Positions 25,791-39,605 of a stretch of DNA of 64,000 nucleotides are shown here, in pieces. The position numbers were made by a program, and so were the translations under genes. Numbering within the stretch: position 1 is the stretch's first letter; each line of letters opens with the position of its first letter. The stretch lies in contig CM038228.1 of NCBI GenBank assembly GCA_021442155.1, forward strand, positions 87,870,114 through 87,934,113, in the 5' to 3' direction. This stretch comes from Cymbidium sinense. Lineage: Eukaryota > Streptophyta > Magnoliopsida > Asparagales > Orchidaceae. The notes beneath the pieces are model-generated. The model did no database searches and was not told the origin of the DNA. It saw only the letters and a program-made list of their open reading frames with translations.

Positions 25791-27260
25791 AAATAGACAT
25801 GTGTTACCCTAATTAACATATTTTTTTATTGAATATATGCATTAAATGAATTATGTAGATTTAAACATATCATAAAAAAATAAGTTCATATTTTCTTTCA
25901 TAAAATGATTATTCAACTCTTAAAGTTGTATAATAATAATTGTGTAGAATATTTCAACTCAAAAAATAATATAAATTTGTTATGTCTTCAACTCTATAAA
26001 AGGGACATCCACAAGCCACTCACTTATTATTAATTAAAAAATAATTAACTCTTATTGATTAAAAGTAAAAATAATTTATTAATAAAACTTTTCCGCTTAT
26101 TATCTATCTTATCTCATTTCTTATATTTGACCTAAATACTTAGTATTCAAAAGATCTTGATTCTTTGTCTATAATGCTTGTGATAAGATTTCAAGAATAT
26201 CTTCATCAGATTAAGACAAAAAAAAGAACTTAAAAATTTAGACTGATTACAATAATATGCATGACTCACATATTTGTTTAGAGATTATACTATCCTATAT
26301 CACAATTTTAAGTACATTAATTATTGAGGAGAATATTAAGATAAATCTCATAAGTGACTCATAATGTGAACCTCAAACATATCTCTAATATGTTTGAAAG
26401 TAATATCTTAGTTTAATCTTTGTCCTGTAATAAGTCCATTATTTTCTAATACTCTTAAGATCTTCTCTCATTGTTTTTTTAAGTTGTTTACAATTTTTAC
26501 ATGAAACAACATCATTCACTAAATTTGAAAGTACATTAAAGAAAAGAATAAATTGGTATGATTTTTTGTAACATATAACAAAGCTAAATGAATAAGCGTA
26601 TATTATCCTTGTAATAGATATAAATCTAATAATATTCTTCTGAATATCATGAGTTTTTGATTTTAAATATTTTGGAGCATCTTTTAGGAGATCACTATTT
26701 ATATTTACATTATGGTCAGCCAAAAATTATGATTTTTTTTTAATTTTTGGATTTATCAAACTCATCATGCTCTCTAAAACCAATCTTTATCTTAGAAAGT
26801 ACCTCACAAATCAACTTAAGCATTTAGGTGACTACAATATTTAGTTATTAAATAATCAAATTATTTAAAAAAATAAAATTAATATGTTGATTTTGTTTTA
26901 TTAAGACCTCATAATTTTAGGCCCAGTAACATGAAATTCAAATCTATCTTCTTCTTTTTTTCAAATTGAAAATATTTTCCTATTAAATACTTCTTTGTTC
27001 TCTTTTTCTTACCCTTTTATTTTAAAAATATAACAACATACATAATATGTTTTATCTTGCATGACATTATACTCTAAGCAATAAAATATTTGGTTGATAC
27101 TCGTAGATTAGAATGCTCTCACTTCTCTCTTCTATATTTGGTGATAACTTCAATCTTCAATTTTTTTTTTAAATAAACCTTTTCATCATTAAATCTTAAT
27201 CACAAATAATGAAATCACATGAGCAATATCAATCAATAATAAATAGTAATAAGAGAATAA
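25791..27260. repeat. AT-rich module M3, unit A
   Basis: Begins at ACATGTGTTACCCTAATTAA and follows M1 (9585-~10375) closely, then follows the last part of M2 (from about 11745). M3 therefore links parts that M1 and M2 each retain only partly. A minus-strand frame of 94 codons (26723-26439) starts MADHNVNINSDLLKDAPKYL; the family is not recognised. Compared with unit B, two deletions of roughly 65 and 105 bp are missing here around 27090-27115. Confidence 0.6.
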
Positions 27261-27923
27261 ATATATAACAGTTTTGAACAACTAAATATAACTAAGCTAA
27301 TGTTAAGTATAAAATATTATTTTTTATAAGAAATGACTTTATTAGAATAAAAAATTAATAGAAACCTTTATAAAATGTAAGAATTACCCAGTCCAACAAT
27401 GATAACAGAAGATAAGTCTTTCAATAAGTATTAAAAAAAAATTATAACAAATAATCTAAACAATCGTCTCTTTGATTAATAATTATTTTTTAAAAAACTA
27501 CCAAATTTTTCTTGCACCAATATAGGGAGGAAAGTCTAAAATTATTTGAAACTGGACGCTAACAGAAACTCAAAATAAAATTTTAGTGTATTAGACCAAA
27601 TATAAATATAAATATTTGTTACATTGAATTCGTTTTAAGCAATCTCAGATCATATACACTGCCAACTCACTCCAATTCAAATTTAATGTTTTCTAAACAG
27701 GACTTATTAATTTTAATCCAAAATAAATACAAATTAAAAGCATATTCAACTTTAAAACAACATTTCCTCTCCCAACCAAATTCACAGCCCTGTTAGCTCG
27801 TAATCAATACAATGTCCCGAATGGAAAAGAAGATATATTTTCAGTAAATGAGAGTATAATTTCTTATATATGCACTCTCTCCTCTCCCTCAAATAACCAT
27901 CTCATTCTAGCAATGCACGTACA
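27261..27923. other. Upstream region of HPt-A
   Basis: AT-rich, almost identical to 51500-52185 in unit B. It holds no recognised element apart from the putative HPt promoter at its end. Confidence 0.4.
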
Positions 27924-27924
27924 C

Positions 27925-27932
27925 TATATATA
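27925..27932 (+). promoter_or_regulatory. Putative TATA box of HPt-A
   Basis: TATATATA lies about 80 bp before the ATG at 28014, in a CT-rich leader context. The same arrangement is conserved in unit B. Confidence 0.4.
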
Positions 27933-28013
27933 CAGAGTCTTCTCTCAGTTCTTTCATTTTCCCTTACGTATTAATAATTTTATTCCACAGTTCTCTTCCT
28001 CTTCATAGCCGTA

Positions 28014-28515
28014 ATGGCCTCCTCCTCATCACATGCGAAATCGGCAGTGCCAACAACACCAGAGCAAGCTTCTGATTCCGAACAGGCAGAACTGGCTGGC
28101 CTTCAGCTTGAGCTCAGATCGCACAAGAAACGAATGTTCATGCAGGTGTATAGATTATATATAAAGGTCTTAATATTTTCTGTTGTTATATATTTTACAA
28201 GCGAAATCACGTTATTTCATATCATTAAATGTAATACAAATATTTTCAGCTAATTTTTTAAGCTCATTCGGATAAAAAATGGATGTGATTCTTCTTCAGC
28301 AAAGTCCATATTTATTTTACTGTATATATATTTATTTTGCCTTGCAGGGGCCTTTTGACGATCATTTCACGCAGCTGGAGCTCCTTGAGACACCTGAGAG
28401 ACCAGGTTTCGTAGCAGATGCTATCAATGCGTTTTGCGGTGATGCTGAAATGATATTCGGAATTGTGGATAATTCGTTGTGAGATTAATTAAATTTCTAC
28501 TATTAAGCATCAGTT

Positions 28516-28563
<48 letters not shown>

Positions 28564-29289
28564 GCTTTAAGGGACTTAAAATATGAATGCAGAGCAGCGG
28601 AGAGCACTAAATTCCCATTATTGTGTGGCCATTTTCACAATCTGAAAGCGGTGAGCAGATGGTATTATTCTCTTTCTTCTAAAATTAATTAAAATGATTT
28701 CCGGTTATAAAAGTAAGTATGTATAAACTACTGGTTTTTTATTATTATTTGAAGACTAACGATATAACATAAAAGTAAGTATATATAAACATTTTATCAT
28801 TAATTAATTTTCCTGTTATTTTTTACGTTATATGTTTATGAACTAATAATTTTTCTTAACTTATTAGTTATAACATATATAATTCTAAGAGCAAATTATA
28901 AAAAACAACATTTGAATTAAGGGGTTTTCGAAGGTTAATGTATGCTGATTTATGTGCAGCTGCTGTGAAACATAATAAATAAATTCAAATAAAAAAAATT
29001 ATGATATTTTTGAATCATTTAAATTTTTGATTAAATTTAAATTATGCTTATAATTTAATTCAGTTCAATTGGTTTAGTAAATATGTTAATTAATTCATTC
29101 GAAACAATCCAATATATACTTCAAAAATAATAATTTAGATTGTTTACTTGAAAGCAAGCAGTTTAGTTTCTTTTTTTTTAATTGTTTGATCACTGCCACC
29201 TTCAAAGTAATTTGTCTAATTGTGTATATTGTATTGGATTGGATGCCCCTACCATTGTTAGGGCCTGGGGAATGTAACAAGAAACGGTA
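28014..29289 (+). pseudogene. HPt-A: 5' half of a histidine phosphotransfer (AHP-like) gene
   Basis: Exon 1 is 28014-28145 (44 codons, starts MASSSSHAKSAVPTTPEQAS, CATGCAG|GTGTAT). Exon 2 is 28348-28478 (FDDHFTQLELLETPERPGFV, then GDAEMIFGIVD). Exon 3 is 28593-28661 and holds CGHFHNLKAVSR, with His103 at the phosphoacceptor position of the HPt family (usual context HQLKGSS). The residue after Lys is Ala instead of the usual Gly. Exon 4 (around 29237-29289) has lost the clean TTGCAG acceptor (TTGTATTGG here) and carries the 23-bp deletion shared with unit B. Exons 5 and 6 are absent, because a Ty3/gypsy element and the duplication junction follow. It cannot encode a complete protein. Exons 1 and 2 differ from unit B by a single base. 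Confidence 0.8.
28519..28562. repeat. (CT)n microsatellite before HPt-A exon 3
   Basis: About 22 CT units inside the intron between exons 2 and 3. Unit B has a shorter tract at 52782-52814. Confidence 0.95.
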
Positions 29290-29490
29290 CGTAATTAGGC
29301 TCTTAACAATTCAAGATTATCCTAATTTTGATTTAAGATTGACTCAGAATCATTAATATATTTTAAATCAAACAAAATTTAAGTACAAATTAGGCTAATT
29401 TGATTTCGATTCAATCCATATTAATGGTTCGTTAACTTCAATTAAAACAAAAAACTAGCTACATTTTAAATCTATTTTTTATGCCATCAG

Positions 29491-29598
<108 letters not shown>

Positions 29599-29707
29599 TT
29601 AAGCACAGTTCAGAGTAATACGTAATATATTGACTGTTAATTGCAATTAATTCATGGAATAAGCATATATTTTTTAGTAATGTTAATATAATTTTCTAAA
29701 AAGCAAA

Positions 29708-32370
29708 CAATATGATACAGTCCCCTTTTTGGATTAAAGCTTAATCACTGTAATTTGGCTCTGGATTGATTTAACGCTGGTTCTGTTTGGGTTAGATTTC
29801 CCTGGATTTGGTTTGATCCGGCTTGGCTTGAGTGGTTTAATTGAGTTGGCTCACTGAGTGAACCTGAACCCGCCGAAGTGAGTGAGCGTTATGGTGCTCT
29901 CGATCCGCTGGATTTAGCGCTTTTACATCACCGCTGGATCTAGTCATTTGGATTGAGTGCTTCTTGGTTTGATCCTTGAACCGTCGGATTTGTCTATGTT
30001 TTCCGCCTTGGATGGGTTTCTTGATCAAGCGCTCTGATTCTTACCGAGTGAGTGGATTACGTGTGTGATTTATGCGTGATTTTGAGATTAGATCTGAACC
30101 CTTGCTTGGCTTGGGCCGCTGTTTCTTGATCGTTGGATGAATCCTTTGAATTAACCTAACTTTATTCCTTGTGATGTTTCGCTGCTTCCTCGACGCTCGA
30201 GCCGTCAATTGCTGAGAAAGGTAAGAGAGGGAAACCGAGGAAGTTCGCTGGCGATTCCACCGGAGGACGGACCTTCCAGTGAGGATCAACCGTGGAAATG
30301 CTTCGAGGAAGAAGAAGAGAGGGCTGGAAACAGAGGAGGAGATTTCTTGAGATAATTTTTCATTTTCCCCTTCTTTCTCCTCTGATCTCTATTTATACTC
30401 TCCTTTCTGTCTTGGATTCGCTTTAACTTGTAAATTTAAATTTTCATTTCGCGTTGACTTTCTTGATTCTTGTTATTATTGATGCTGCAGTTATTTCATA
30501 TGGATTGTTTATTTTGAGCTCATTTTGAGGTATGATGAGAGTTATCTGAAGTTATCGCATTTGTTCTTTTGATTATTGTAGCTTGATATCGCCGGACCGT
30601 CAGCCATGACCCTCTTGTGATGTTTATTTGGATTATTGTATTGTATGGTCGCTTCTAATATTTTGCTATCTTTTATTGTACTCAGTCAGTTTTCTTTCTG
30701 GTAGGTATTTGGTATCATTCCCTCCCTCAAAATTGCTTTCCTCGCTTCTTCAAAAATTTCTGAATCTCATATTGATACTTTCCCTCCCACTGATTATGAA
30801 AGTAGCAATTTGATTGGCTGTTGGAAGTAGTATTCTTTTGTGGCCATTTATTTGATATTGGAGAGCTTGCTGTGCCTCCATCTTTGCTTACAATTCTGGC
30901 ATTTCTAATTTGCACTATGTTGATGGGCTTTATTACAATCTTAATTAGATCCGGGAGAGAATGTTTGCTTTTGAGTCACCGGGTTCGCCTTTATAAATTG
31001 GCTATCTCGACTTATATTTCTAGGCTAATTCCATGTAATTATTGATAACTATTTAGACTATTTTATTATTAGACACTTATATGTCTGTCTTAACCCGGAT
31101 TGAATGATATTTGAAGCTTGTTTCTAATGCATTTTCTTGTATCCAAATTTCGGTTGAATCGAGCGTAGTTGATATTCTTGGTCTTCATTGACCATCATAA
31201 AGGCACATAAATTGGCTTGACATCTATGCCCTTTGTGGTATTTTTCTTCACAATTAAAACATAATCCCTTCTGCCTTCTTTCCTCTAGTTGTGTTGGTGT
31301 TAGCCTCTGGATTGTTATTGGCTGTTTATTTTGATTGTTGCTTTGTTGGTTGGTGTTTGTGGGAGGAGGCGATGGGTCGCTATAATTGAGGTTGTTTTAG
31401 TCGGAGGTTGAGATCTTGTAGTTTCTTGGCATTGTTACATCATCATGTCCTCCATCGCTGGCTAACTGGAAGGTTTGTCAGGGAACTAGTCGCAATGCTC
31501 TTACTTCCCTTTTATATCTTGCCTTAAACCATTCAAAGCAATAATTCGTGGAATACGATATCCGATTTGCCAATTCCTCAAAGTCATTATAAAATTTGAT
31601 CATTTTTTTTTGTTGTAATTTAGCCAGCCCTTAAATCTCTGTAAAGATGGGCCAAATCTGCATAACTTGTTCTTTAAATTGTCCATGAGTTTATTGTTAT
31701 TAAGATGCATATATTGATACCAAGTGCAGTCCATCCATGTAACGAGGCAATTAAGAACTTCGTCTTGATAAATTGTGATATTGAAAGTACCGGTTCTTAA
31801 CAAACCTTTAGGGTTGTCTCCATTAAATCTGGGCATATCTATTTTAAGAGGCATTGACATGGGTGTGTGTGTATGTGGTCTGTTTGGAGAATAGGATTCT
31901 GAATGGGATGCATCACATACCTAGATTTGAGGTTGTTTTTCCAATCTGTTTTCTATTGCTGTCAATCTCTTTGATATTTCATTCAATGCCATAGTGACTG
32001 AGGTCATTTGCTCTTCATTTTTGTTCAACCTGGTAACACATTCTTCAAGTATTTTGGATGTGTATCTTGTGCTGTCTGCCATTGTTGTAGGTGTGAATCA
32101 ACAAGAGCACCAATGATATAGTCCTCTTTTTGAATTAAAGCTTAATCACTGTAATTTGGCTCTGGATTGATTTAACGCTGGTTCGGTTTGGGTTAGATTT
32201 CCTGGATTTGGTTTGATCCGGCTTGGATTGATGGTTTAATTGAGTTGGCTCACTGAGTGAACCCGAACCCGAGTTGAGTGAGAGTTTAGAGTTTGGGTGC
32301 TCGATCCTGGATTTAGCGCTTTTTACATCAGCCGTTGGATCTAGTCACTTGGATTGAGTGCTTCTTGGTT
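29708..32370 (-). mobile_element. Truncated Ty3/gypsy-type LTR retrotransposon in HPt-A
   Basis: Left LTR 29713-30717 begins TGATACAGTCC and ends GGTATCA, preceded by CAATA (29708-29712), the same five bases that flank the solo LTR in unit B. On the minus strand GAGGGAGGGAA (plus 30719-30729) is the polypurine tract next to this 3' LTR. The right LTR starts at 32114 (TGATATAGTCC) and is cut at about 32370 by the duplication junction. On the minus strand the right LTR is followed by TTGGTGCTCTTGTTGATTC, in the primer-binding-site position. The LTR carries a minus-strand TATAAATAGAG near 30390. Internal DNA holds only gag; no protease, RT or integrase is seen. The HPt gene is on the opposite strand. 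Confidence 0.85.
31100..32082 (-). pseudogene. Ty3/gypsy gag remnant with CCHC zinc knuckle
   Basis: Starts at ATG 32082 (MADSTRYTSKILEECVTRLN) with a coiled-coil-like amino end (ISKRLTAIENRLEKQ). After a frameshift it continues with KIDMPRFNGDNPKG at about 31860 and WYQYMHLNNNKLMDNLK, the usual retrotransposon gag core, then GPSLQRFKGWLNY. Further on is ERRQKGLCFNCEEKYHKGHR with a CX2CX4HX4C zinc knuckle at about 31261-31220. Gag would package the element RNA in cytoplasmic particles. Several stops and shifts interrupt it. Pol is missing, so the element could only have moved with help from another copy. Confidence 0.8.
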
Positions 32371-32403
32371 TTTATTATTTCTTTGGTCTTTCTGCTGCAC
32401 TTT
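32371..32403. other. Junction filler between duplication units
   Basis: About 33 bp (TTATTTCTTTGGTCTTTCTG and on to ACTTT) match neither the LTR to the left nor the sequence before 8477. Untemplated or ectopically copied filler of this kind is typical of end-joining repair. The exact edges are uncertain by a few bases. Confidence 0.55.
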
Positions 32404-34640
32404 ATGCTTGTATTGGAGCTAAATAGTGTGTATGAAAGAAAAAAAAAAAAAATATAATGTAGTCCTTTAAAATTCTCTAATCAGTTATATTATTTATTGC
32501 ATATTTTTTTATGCTAGATAGCAAGAATAAGAAGAGAGACAACACGAAAAATATGGTACAATTATGTAGATGAAGTATGAATGATAATAGTCCATATGCA
32601 TGTAATTCTTACTTGATTAATTATTTGATTTTAAAAGTGGAATTCAATGAGCGATAGGTTATGATTCATGTGCAAACACTAGCAATATAGCCTATGTGCT
32701 TGCCATCATTGAAGGTTTTAGGGCAACATTATTGTTGATGAAGTTTGGGAAGTAATTTTATCAAAGATTAATATACACAAATTAATCTCTTAGATATAAT
32801 CTAGTCTAACTTGATAAATTAGATGTCATGGGCATTGCATTGCATTTGGGAATTTGTATATTGGTATTAAAGAAAATCATTTGGAATCTTAAAAGTATAT
32901 ATATTTTTATCTATATTATGATGGTGCTGATTGTGGGTTGGTAGCATTAGAGGTAGCAATGGTAGAGCCATAAAATATTTTCTAGTGGGGATAAAAATTA
33001 ACTTTTTTTTTTAAAAAAAAATTCTTAACTCGTTTCATGATTGAAATTAGCAATTTTAAAAATTTTAATTAAAAAATATTAGAAATTAAAAATATAAAAT
33101 TTATAATTATTCATAAATGCATAATTTATAGCATCTAAATTTCATATTCTAAAAGTGTTAAATGATCACATTATTATCGATGTTATTTGATGTTTCATTC
33201 TTAATATAAGTGACTAAATTATCATCAATTAATTGATCTTTAATTATAATTTGTAATTGATTTTATAATAATCAGAGAATAGAATGCTCATTTAACATTT
33301 GATATAGCAACAAGAAAACTAGTACTAGTTTTAATGGTTTGAAAATAAGAGAGTATAAAATAGATCTTCCTGGTCTGAGTGATTGCTCTGCAAAGCATTT
33401 AATATTTTTTTAGAGATGAAAGTTGTACATCAAATTACATATTCATAATATAAGTTTCTAATTGATTATCAAAAATCATTAAACTTATTAAAATGAAATC
33501 ATTTGGATAGACATGTGTTACCCTAATTAACATATTTTTATTGAATATATGCATTAAATGAATTATGTAGATTTAAACATATCATAAATAAAAAATAAGT
33601 TCATATTTTCTTTCATAAAATGATTATTCAACTCTTAAAGTTGTATAATAATAATTGTGTAGAATATTTCAACTCAAAAATAATATAAATTTGTTATGTC
33701 TTCAACTCTATAATAGGGACATCCACAAGCCACTCACTTATTATTAATTAAAAAAATAATTAACTCTTATTGATTAAAAAGTAAAAATAATTTATTAATA
33801 AAACTTTTCCTCTTATTATCTATCTTATCTCATTTCTTATATTTGACCTAAATACTTATTATTCAAAAGATCTTGATTCTTTGTCTATAATGCTTTTGAT
33901 AATTTAATAGTGATTTCAAGAATATCTTCATCAGATTAAGACAAAAAAAGAACTTAAAAGTTTAGTCTGATTCCAATAATATGCATGATTCACATATTTG
34001 TTTAGAGATTATACTATCCTATATCACAATTTTAAGTACATTAATTATTGAGGAGAATATTAAGATAAATCTCATAAGTGACTCATAATGCGAACCTCAA
34101 CGGATATCTCTAATATGTTTGAAAGTAATATCTTAGTTAATCTTTGTCCTGTAATAAGTCCATTATTTTCTAATACTCTTAAGATCTTCTCTCATTATTT
34201 TTTTAAGTTGTTTACAATTTTTACATGAAATAACAACATCATTCACTAAATTTGAAAGTACATTAATAAAAAAATAAATTGATATGATTTTTTGTAACAT
34301 ATAACAAAGCTAAATGAAGCTGGTGCCAAAACAACGAATATAATGAGCTAACTTATTCTCATTAAAGAATGATGTATTCAACCCATTAATTAAACTCTAT
34401 CCTCATATTATTAGCTATCCTTAGCCACATAATCTTGAAATTGGTAAATTTATGTGGATGAATTTGTCCTTTTGAATGATAATAGTCCATATGAATGCAA
34501 TTCTTACTTTGAGCATTCCATCATTGAATGTTTTATGGTGACATTATTGACGATGAAGTTTGTCAAGTAATTTTACCTAAGATGAATATGCACAGATTAA
34601 CCTCTTAGTTGTCATGAGCATTGCATCATGTTTGGGATTC

Positions 34641-34685
<45 letters not shown>

Positions 34686-36500
34686 CTTAAAAATATATTT
34701 TATTTCTTTATTTATTTATATTATGATGGAGATGATTGTGGGTAAGGTAGCATTAAAGGTAGCAATGTTGGAGCCAAAATAAATTTTTTAGATGGAGTAC
34801 AAATTATTATTTTAAAATATCTAAACCTTTTTCATGACTAGCAATAGTAGTTTAAAATTTTTTTACTTAGAAATAATTAAAATAAAAGATTTTATAATTA
34901 TTAAAAAATTTTAATTTATAACGTCTAGATTTTACATTCTAAAAATATTGAATAGTTACATTATTGTCGATTTTATCTATTGTTTTTTCTTATAAGTGAC
35001 TAAAGTATAATTAATCTATTGATCTCAAATCCTATATTATAGTTGATTTTTATAATAGCAAAGAATGCTTTCAAACATAATGTACAATGGCCAAAATTAT
35101 TATTAGTTTTAATAAAATTTTAGAGATAAATGTTGCACATCAAATCGTATATTCATAATAAAAGCTTCTAATTGACTATCAAGAATTAGTAAATCTACTA
35201 AAATAAAATAATTTGAATAAACATGCGCAAACTTAATTAACATATTTTTATTGAATACACTGAATGAATTATTTAGATTTAAATATGTCACAAATAAAAG
35301 CATTTAAAGTTACATATTAATGATTGTGTAGAATATTTCAACTCAAAAATAATATAGATTTATTATGTCTTCAACTCAATTTTATGATAAGGATGTCCAC
35401 AAGTCACTCACTTATTATTCATTGAAGGAAAAATTATTTATTAGTGACCACAAAATTTAAATGCTTTAGTAATTAAATATTTTTACTTGTTATCTATCAT
35501 ATCTCTTTAATATTTGAACTAAAGACTTAATATTCACAAGATCTTGATTCTTGCTCTGTAATGCTTGTGATAATTCAACAATGATTCCAAGAATATATTC
35601 ATCAATTAAGACAAAAAGAGAACTCAAAAGTTTGGATTGATTCTAATAATGTGCTTACATCATATCTTTGTTTAGAGTTGTTAATTTTATTATTTTTTTG
35701 GAGCAGTTTTTAGCACAACACTATTTATATTTCTGTTATGGTCCACCAAAAATTGTGAAAGTTTAAAAAATTTTCTTAATTTTTAGATTTATCAGACTCC
35801 TCATACCCTTAAAAATTAATACTAGTCTTAAAAGAAATCTCACACAATCAACTTAAGCATTTAGGTAAGAGCGATATTCAATTGTAATATTATCAAATTA
35901 TTTTAAAAAAATATAAAGCTAATTTACCGACGTTATTTTTTTAAGATCTCACAATTTCAACGTATACTATTATAAGCATTTTTAACCTACCAACATGAAG
36001 TTCAAATCTATCTGATTTTTTTTTCAATTTAAAATTTTCTTGCTATTATACACCTCTTCGTCTCTTTTTTATCAATCTTTTATTTTTAAAATCTAACATC
36101 ATATACAATATGTTTTATCTCAATAAACACCATACTCTAATCAATAAAATATTTATCAAACTAATTGGGATTAATTTGTCTATCTTTGCTTTTAAATTTA
36201 CTTTTTAAAAAAATTATGAGTACGTCACTAGATAGGCCTCTCTATAAATATATTTGTTAAACTTGGTCTTGAATATTTAGATGATACTCACAGATTAAAA
36301 TGTGTAATCCATGATTTATTGAAAGATTTTGGAAATCTATTTCTATAACTTTTTAATGACACAATCTTCACATGATATTTTCTTATATTTTTCTATTCAC
36401 TGTTCTCAGTTGTCTCTTTTATATTTGGTAATAACTTCAATCTTGATTTTTTTAAAATCTCTTCACCATTAGATCTTAATCATAAATAATGCAATCACAC
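32404..36500. repeat. Unit B AT-rich modules M1 and M2
   Basis: M1 is 32404-~34430 and M2 about 34470-36500, near-identical to 8477-12550. The differences are almost all homopolymer lengths plus a few short indels. A (TA)n tract sits at 34647-34683. Confidence 0.75.
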
Positions 36501-36544
36501 AAGCAATACTAGCAATAATAAGTAATAACAAGAGAATAAATATT

Positions 36545-37330
36545 GCTATAGTATGTTGACCTTCACATATGCTACGCAAGCCGAATCGAGTTTATAAGGT
36601 GAATTCGATCGACTTCGAATGCTCTATAGCAGATATCAGAGCTGAGATGCGCCAAATATTGCCGAAATCAGTCCAAATGACCTCCGATCGACGAACGGAC
36701 TTTGCCATCGCGTTCAGAATATCAAAACTGATCAAAATATAAATATTGCATAATCTAAAGATTAACCGATCAAGCAATCGAGTATCAATCGCTTAACGCA
36801 TCGTCGAAGTCGGGGCGATATCCAAACGACCTGTTTTAAAATTTATTGTTACGTAGCTTGAAACATGAAAATCTATCAAGTAAGACTATTCACACTCAAT
36901 TTAGAGTGCATGTCGAAGGATCGAAATGTGACATGTAAATGCTAAAATACACGTCACCAAAATCAATCCAAATGACCTCTGATCGATCAACGGACTTTTC
37001 CATCGTGTTCAAAACACCAAAACTAGTCAGAATACAAATATTTCACAACCTGATAATCAACCGAACAATCGATCAAACGATCGAGTCATCAACGCGCCTA
37101 CAAGCATATCGAGGTCAGGAAGCGCCGACTTAAACCAAATGACCTTCGTTTGTGAAATTGATTGTGACGTTAGTTTTGAAACGTCGAAATCTATCAAATA
37201 GGACTGTTTGCACTCAATTTGAACAAATTTGTGCAAAAATCGAGCAGTCGGAAATAATAATGCGCATTTTGAGCTGGAATTGACCTAATTTGACACCGAT
37301 TTGAACCAAACAACCTCCGATCGTGAAATG
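36545..37330. repeat. Degenerate ~300-bp tandem repeat, unit B
   Basis: Cleaner than the unit A copy: CCAAATGACCTCYGATCG recurs at about 36670 and 36968, with a variant (AAACAACCTCCGATCG) at about 37309. Two of the three are followed by a CGGACTTT-CCATCG-GTTCA stretch. A partial copy begins near 36560. CG dinucleotides are frequent. Many short indels separate it from 12600-13330. Confidence 0.65.
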
Positions 37331-38478
37331 GATCACGTCGTTGCATTCTTTTATTGACATCTTAAGTGTCTATTGGCAACTCTTTTTGTACTACAAGGTC
37401 GATCTCCTCTTTAACTACTTTTGCAATGTTTATCCTGTTATGGAGTTGGGTGGCATCACTATTTGGCTAGATGTTTTTTCTTCAGGACTGTTTCCTGGTT
37501 TTCTCTACGGTGAGTTGCTTGAAGTTTCGGCAAATGCTTACCCCTTTTTGGAGTCGGTTTGTAACGAATTGGAGTGTTGTCTGATGTTTATTTGGCTTGC
37601 TGTGAGGCGGGTGTTCACTAGTTCGAATATATTTTTTTTTCTGCATTTAAGCATTCAGGTTGTGGTGGTGATAGATAGATGCAACCTTCATTCATGCTCA
37701 AATCATTATGGATATACTATTCAACTTGATATTTTTGCTATGCTTTTTTTGCTTGTGGAGCACCTTTAGCGGTGGTAATCATATTTGCATCCCGCTAGAT
37801 TCTATTTCCTTCAGTTGAACTTGTGTCATTTAAATTGCTTGGAATTTGGTGAAATGGTGTGGTTATGTATCGATAGTGTTGGCATTACATGGGTCTTCTG
37901 ATAAAGGAAGCAGCGATCTAATATACATGCAAAGTTCTTCTCATTGGTTTATTATTGTTTTGGGCCTCATGATTTTTCTCGAATTGAATGTTTCCCTAGG
38001 TTTGTTGATTATGGTGGCCGGTGGATTCCTCCCCTTCTTTGGTTGGTAGTAGCATGTATGTTGTATCCCCTCTTGGATGCTGGATGCGCGTATATGTGGC
38101 TGCCCCAAACTGGTGTGAGGGGTCTGGGGCCCTTTCTTAAATTTTACATTCTGATCTTATTTTATTACATTAGTTCATTCCATTTCATTGGTGCTAATCT
38201 TTCATTTAGCTATTTGCGAGCAATCTTTCTTCTCATCGGGACTCATGCGCCTCTTCATCTACGCCATTGGATAGTTTGCATTTTGCCCTTATATGTCATT
38301 ACTTTCTTCTATTTTCTAGGGTTTGCCTTTTTTTTTTTGTAGTGTGGGTTGTACTTAGATAGGGGTTTTACTCCTTAGCTTGTAGCTCTTTGGCGGTAGA
38401 TTCGAGTTTAACCCCTCTTAAGGATCTTGTAACCCTTTTTGAGTAATAAAATTCTATATGGGGTTCCAAAAAAAAAAA
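37331..38478 (+). mobile_element. 5'-truncated L1 LINE 3' end, unit B
   Basis: Counterpart of 13331-14520, ending in AATAAAATTCTATATGGGG and a poly(A) run at 38468-38478. Frames seen in unit A are not kept, supporting a non-coding 3' UTR origin. Confidence 0.75.
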
Positions 38479-38489
38479 GTTTTGAAGTA

Positions 38490-39605
38490 AAATTGATCTA
38501 ATTTAACTTTTAGTGATTTATATAATAAATTGGATACCAAAGAAGGTGAAAGATCTATGCATAAGTTAGCAAATTAAAGAGATAGTAGAAGTAAAGATCT
38601 AGTTCAAGTCTAATGCATTAAGGATAAAAATCATAAAGTATTTTTCTTAGGAGAGGATATTGAACATAGATGGATGAGATATTTTGATAAAATTTTTAAT
38701 GAAGAATTATCTGATTAATTTTAACAACTTTATTACTCTAAATAAGAATGGAGTATTTTGATTTTTATCATCGTATTAGTAAAATTGAAGTTGTAGAGGC
38801 TTTAAAGAAAATGAACTATAGAAAAACTATAATACCTGATAATATTTTTAATAGAAGTGTGAAAATACTTAAGAGATCAAGGAATTTCTTGGCTTACTAA
38901 TCTTTTTAATGTTATTTTAAAGACTAAAAAGAGGCTAGATGAGTGGAGAAAGAGTTTGTTAGTTCTTATTTTTAAGAATAAAGGTGATGTAAAAGTGTGT
39001 GCAAATTATAGAGGAATTAAGTTAATATGGCATACATTAAAATTATGGGAGAGAGTAATTAAGCATAGGTTCGATGTGATGCAAAAGTTTCTTAAAATAG
39101 TTTGGTTTTAAATCTAGATCTACTATGGATGCTATACCTTTTGAAAGGTTTGATGGAGAAGCATAGAAAAGTAAGGAGGATCTACATATGATATTTGTTG
39201 ATTTAGAAAACATATGATAAAGTTTATAGGGAAGTGCATTGAAGAGTTTTAGAAAAGAAAGGAGTTAATATTAGTTATATTCAAGTCATTAAGGATATGC
39301 ATACTAGAGCTGTTACTTGTGTCCAAATACAAGGAGGATTGACAAAATATTTTCCTATTTTAGTTGGATTACATCAAAGATCGACTTTAAGTTCATATCC
39401 TTTTGTTTTAGTTGTGGATGTTCTTACTAGGCATTAACAAGAGGATACACTTTGGTGTATGCTTTTTTTGCTGATGACATTCTTCTTGTTGATAAGACTA
39501 GAGAGGGTTTCAGAGAAACTTGAATTATAGAGGTCAACTTTAGAGTCTAAAGGTTTTTATTTAAGTAGATTTAAACTGAATATATTGAGTGCAATTTTAC
39601 AAATC
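38490..39605 (+). mobile_element. RTE-type LINE fragment (RT region), unit B
   Basis: Counterpart of 14540-15655 with the same landmarks (HRWMRYFDKIFNE near 38665, MIFVDLE near 39190, ADDILLVDKTRE near 39470). Here the active-site motif reads FADD (TTTGCTGATGAC), whereas unit A has lost a base there. Confidence 0.75.
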
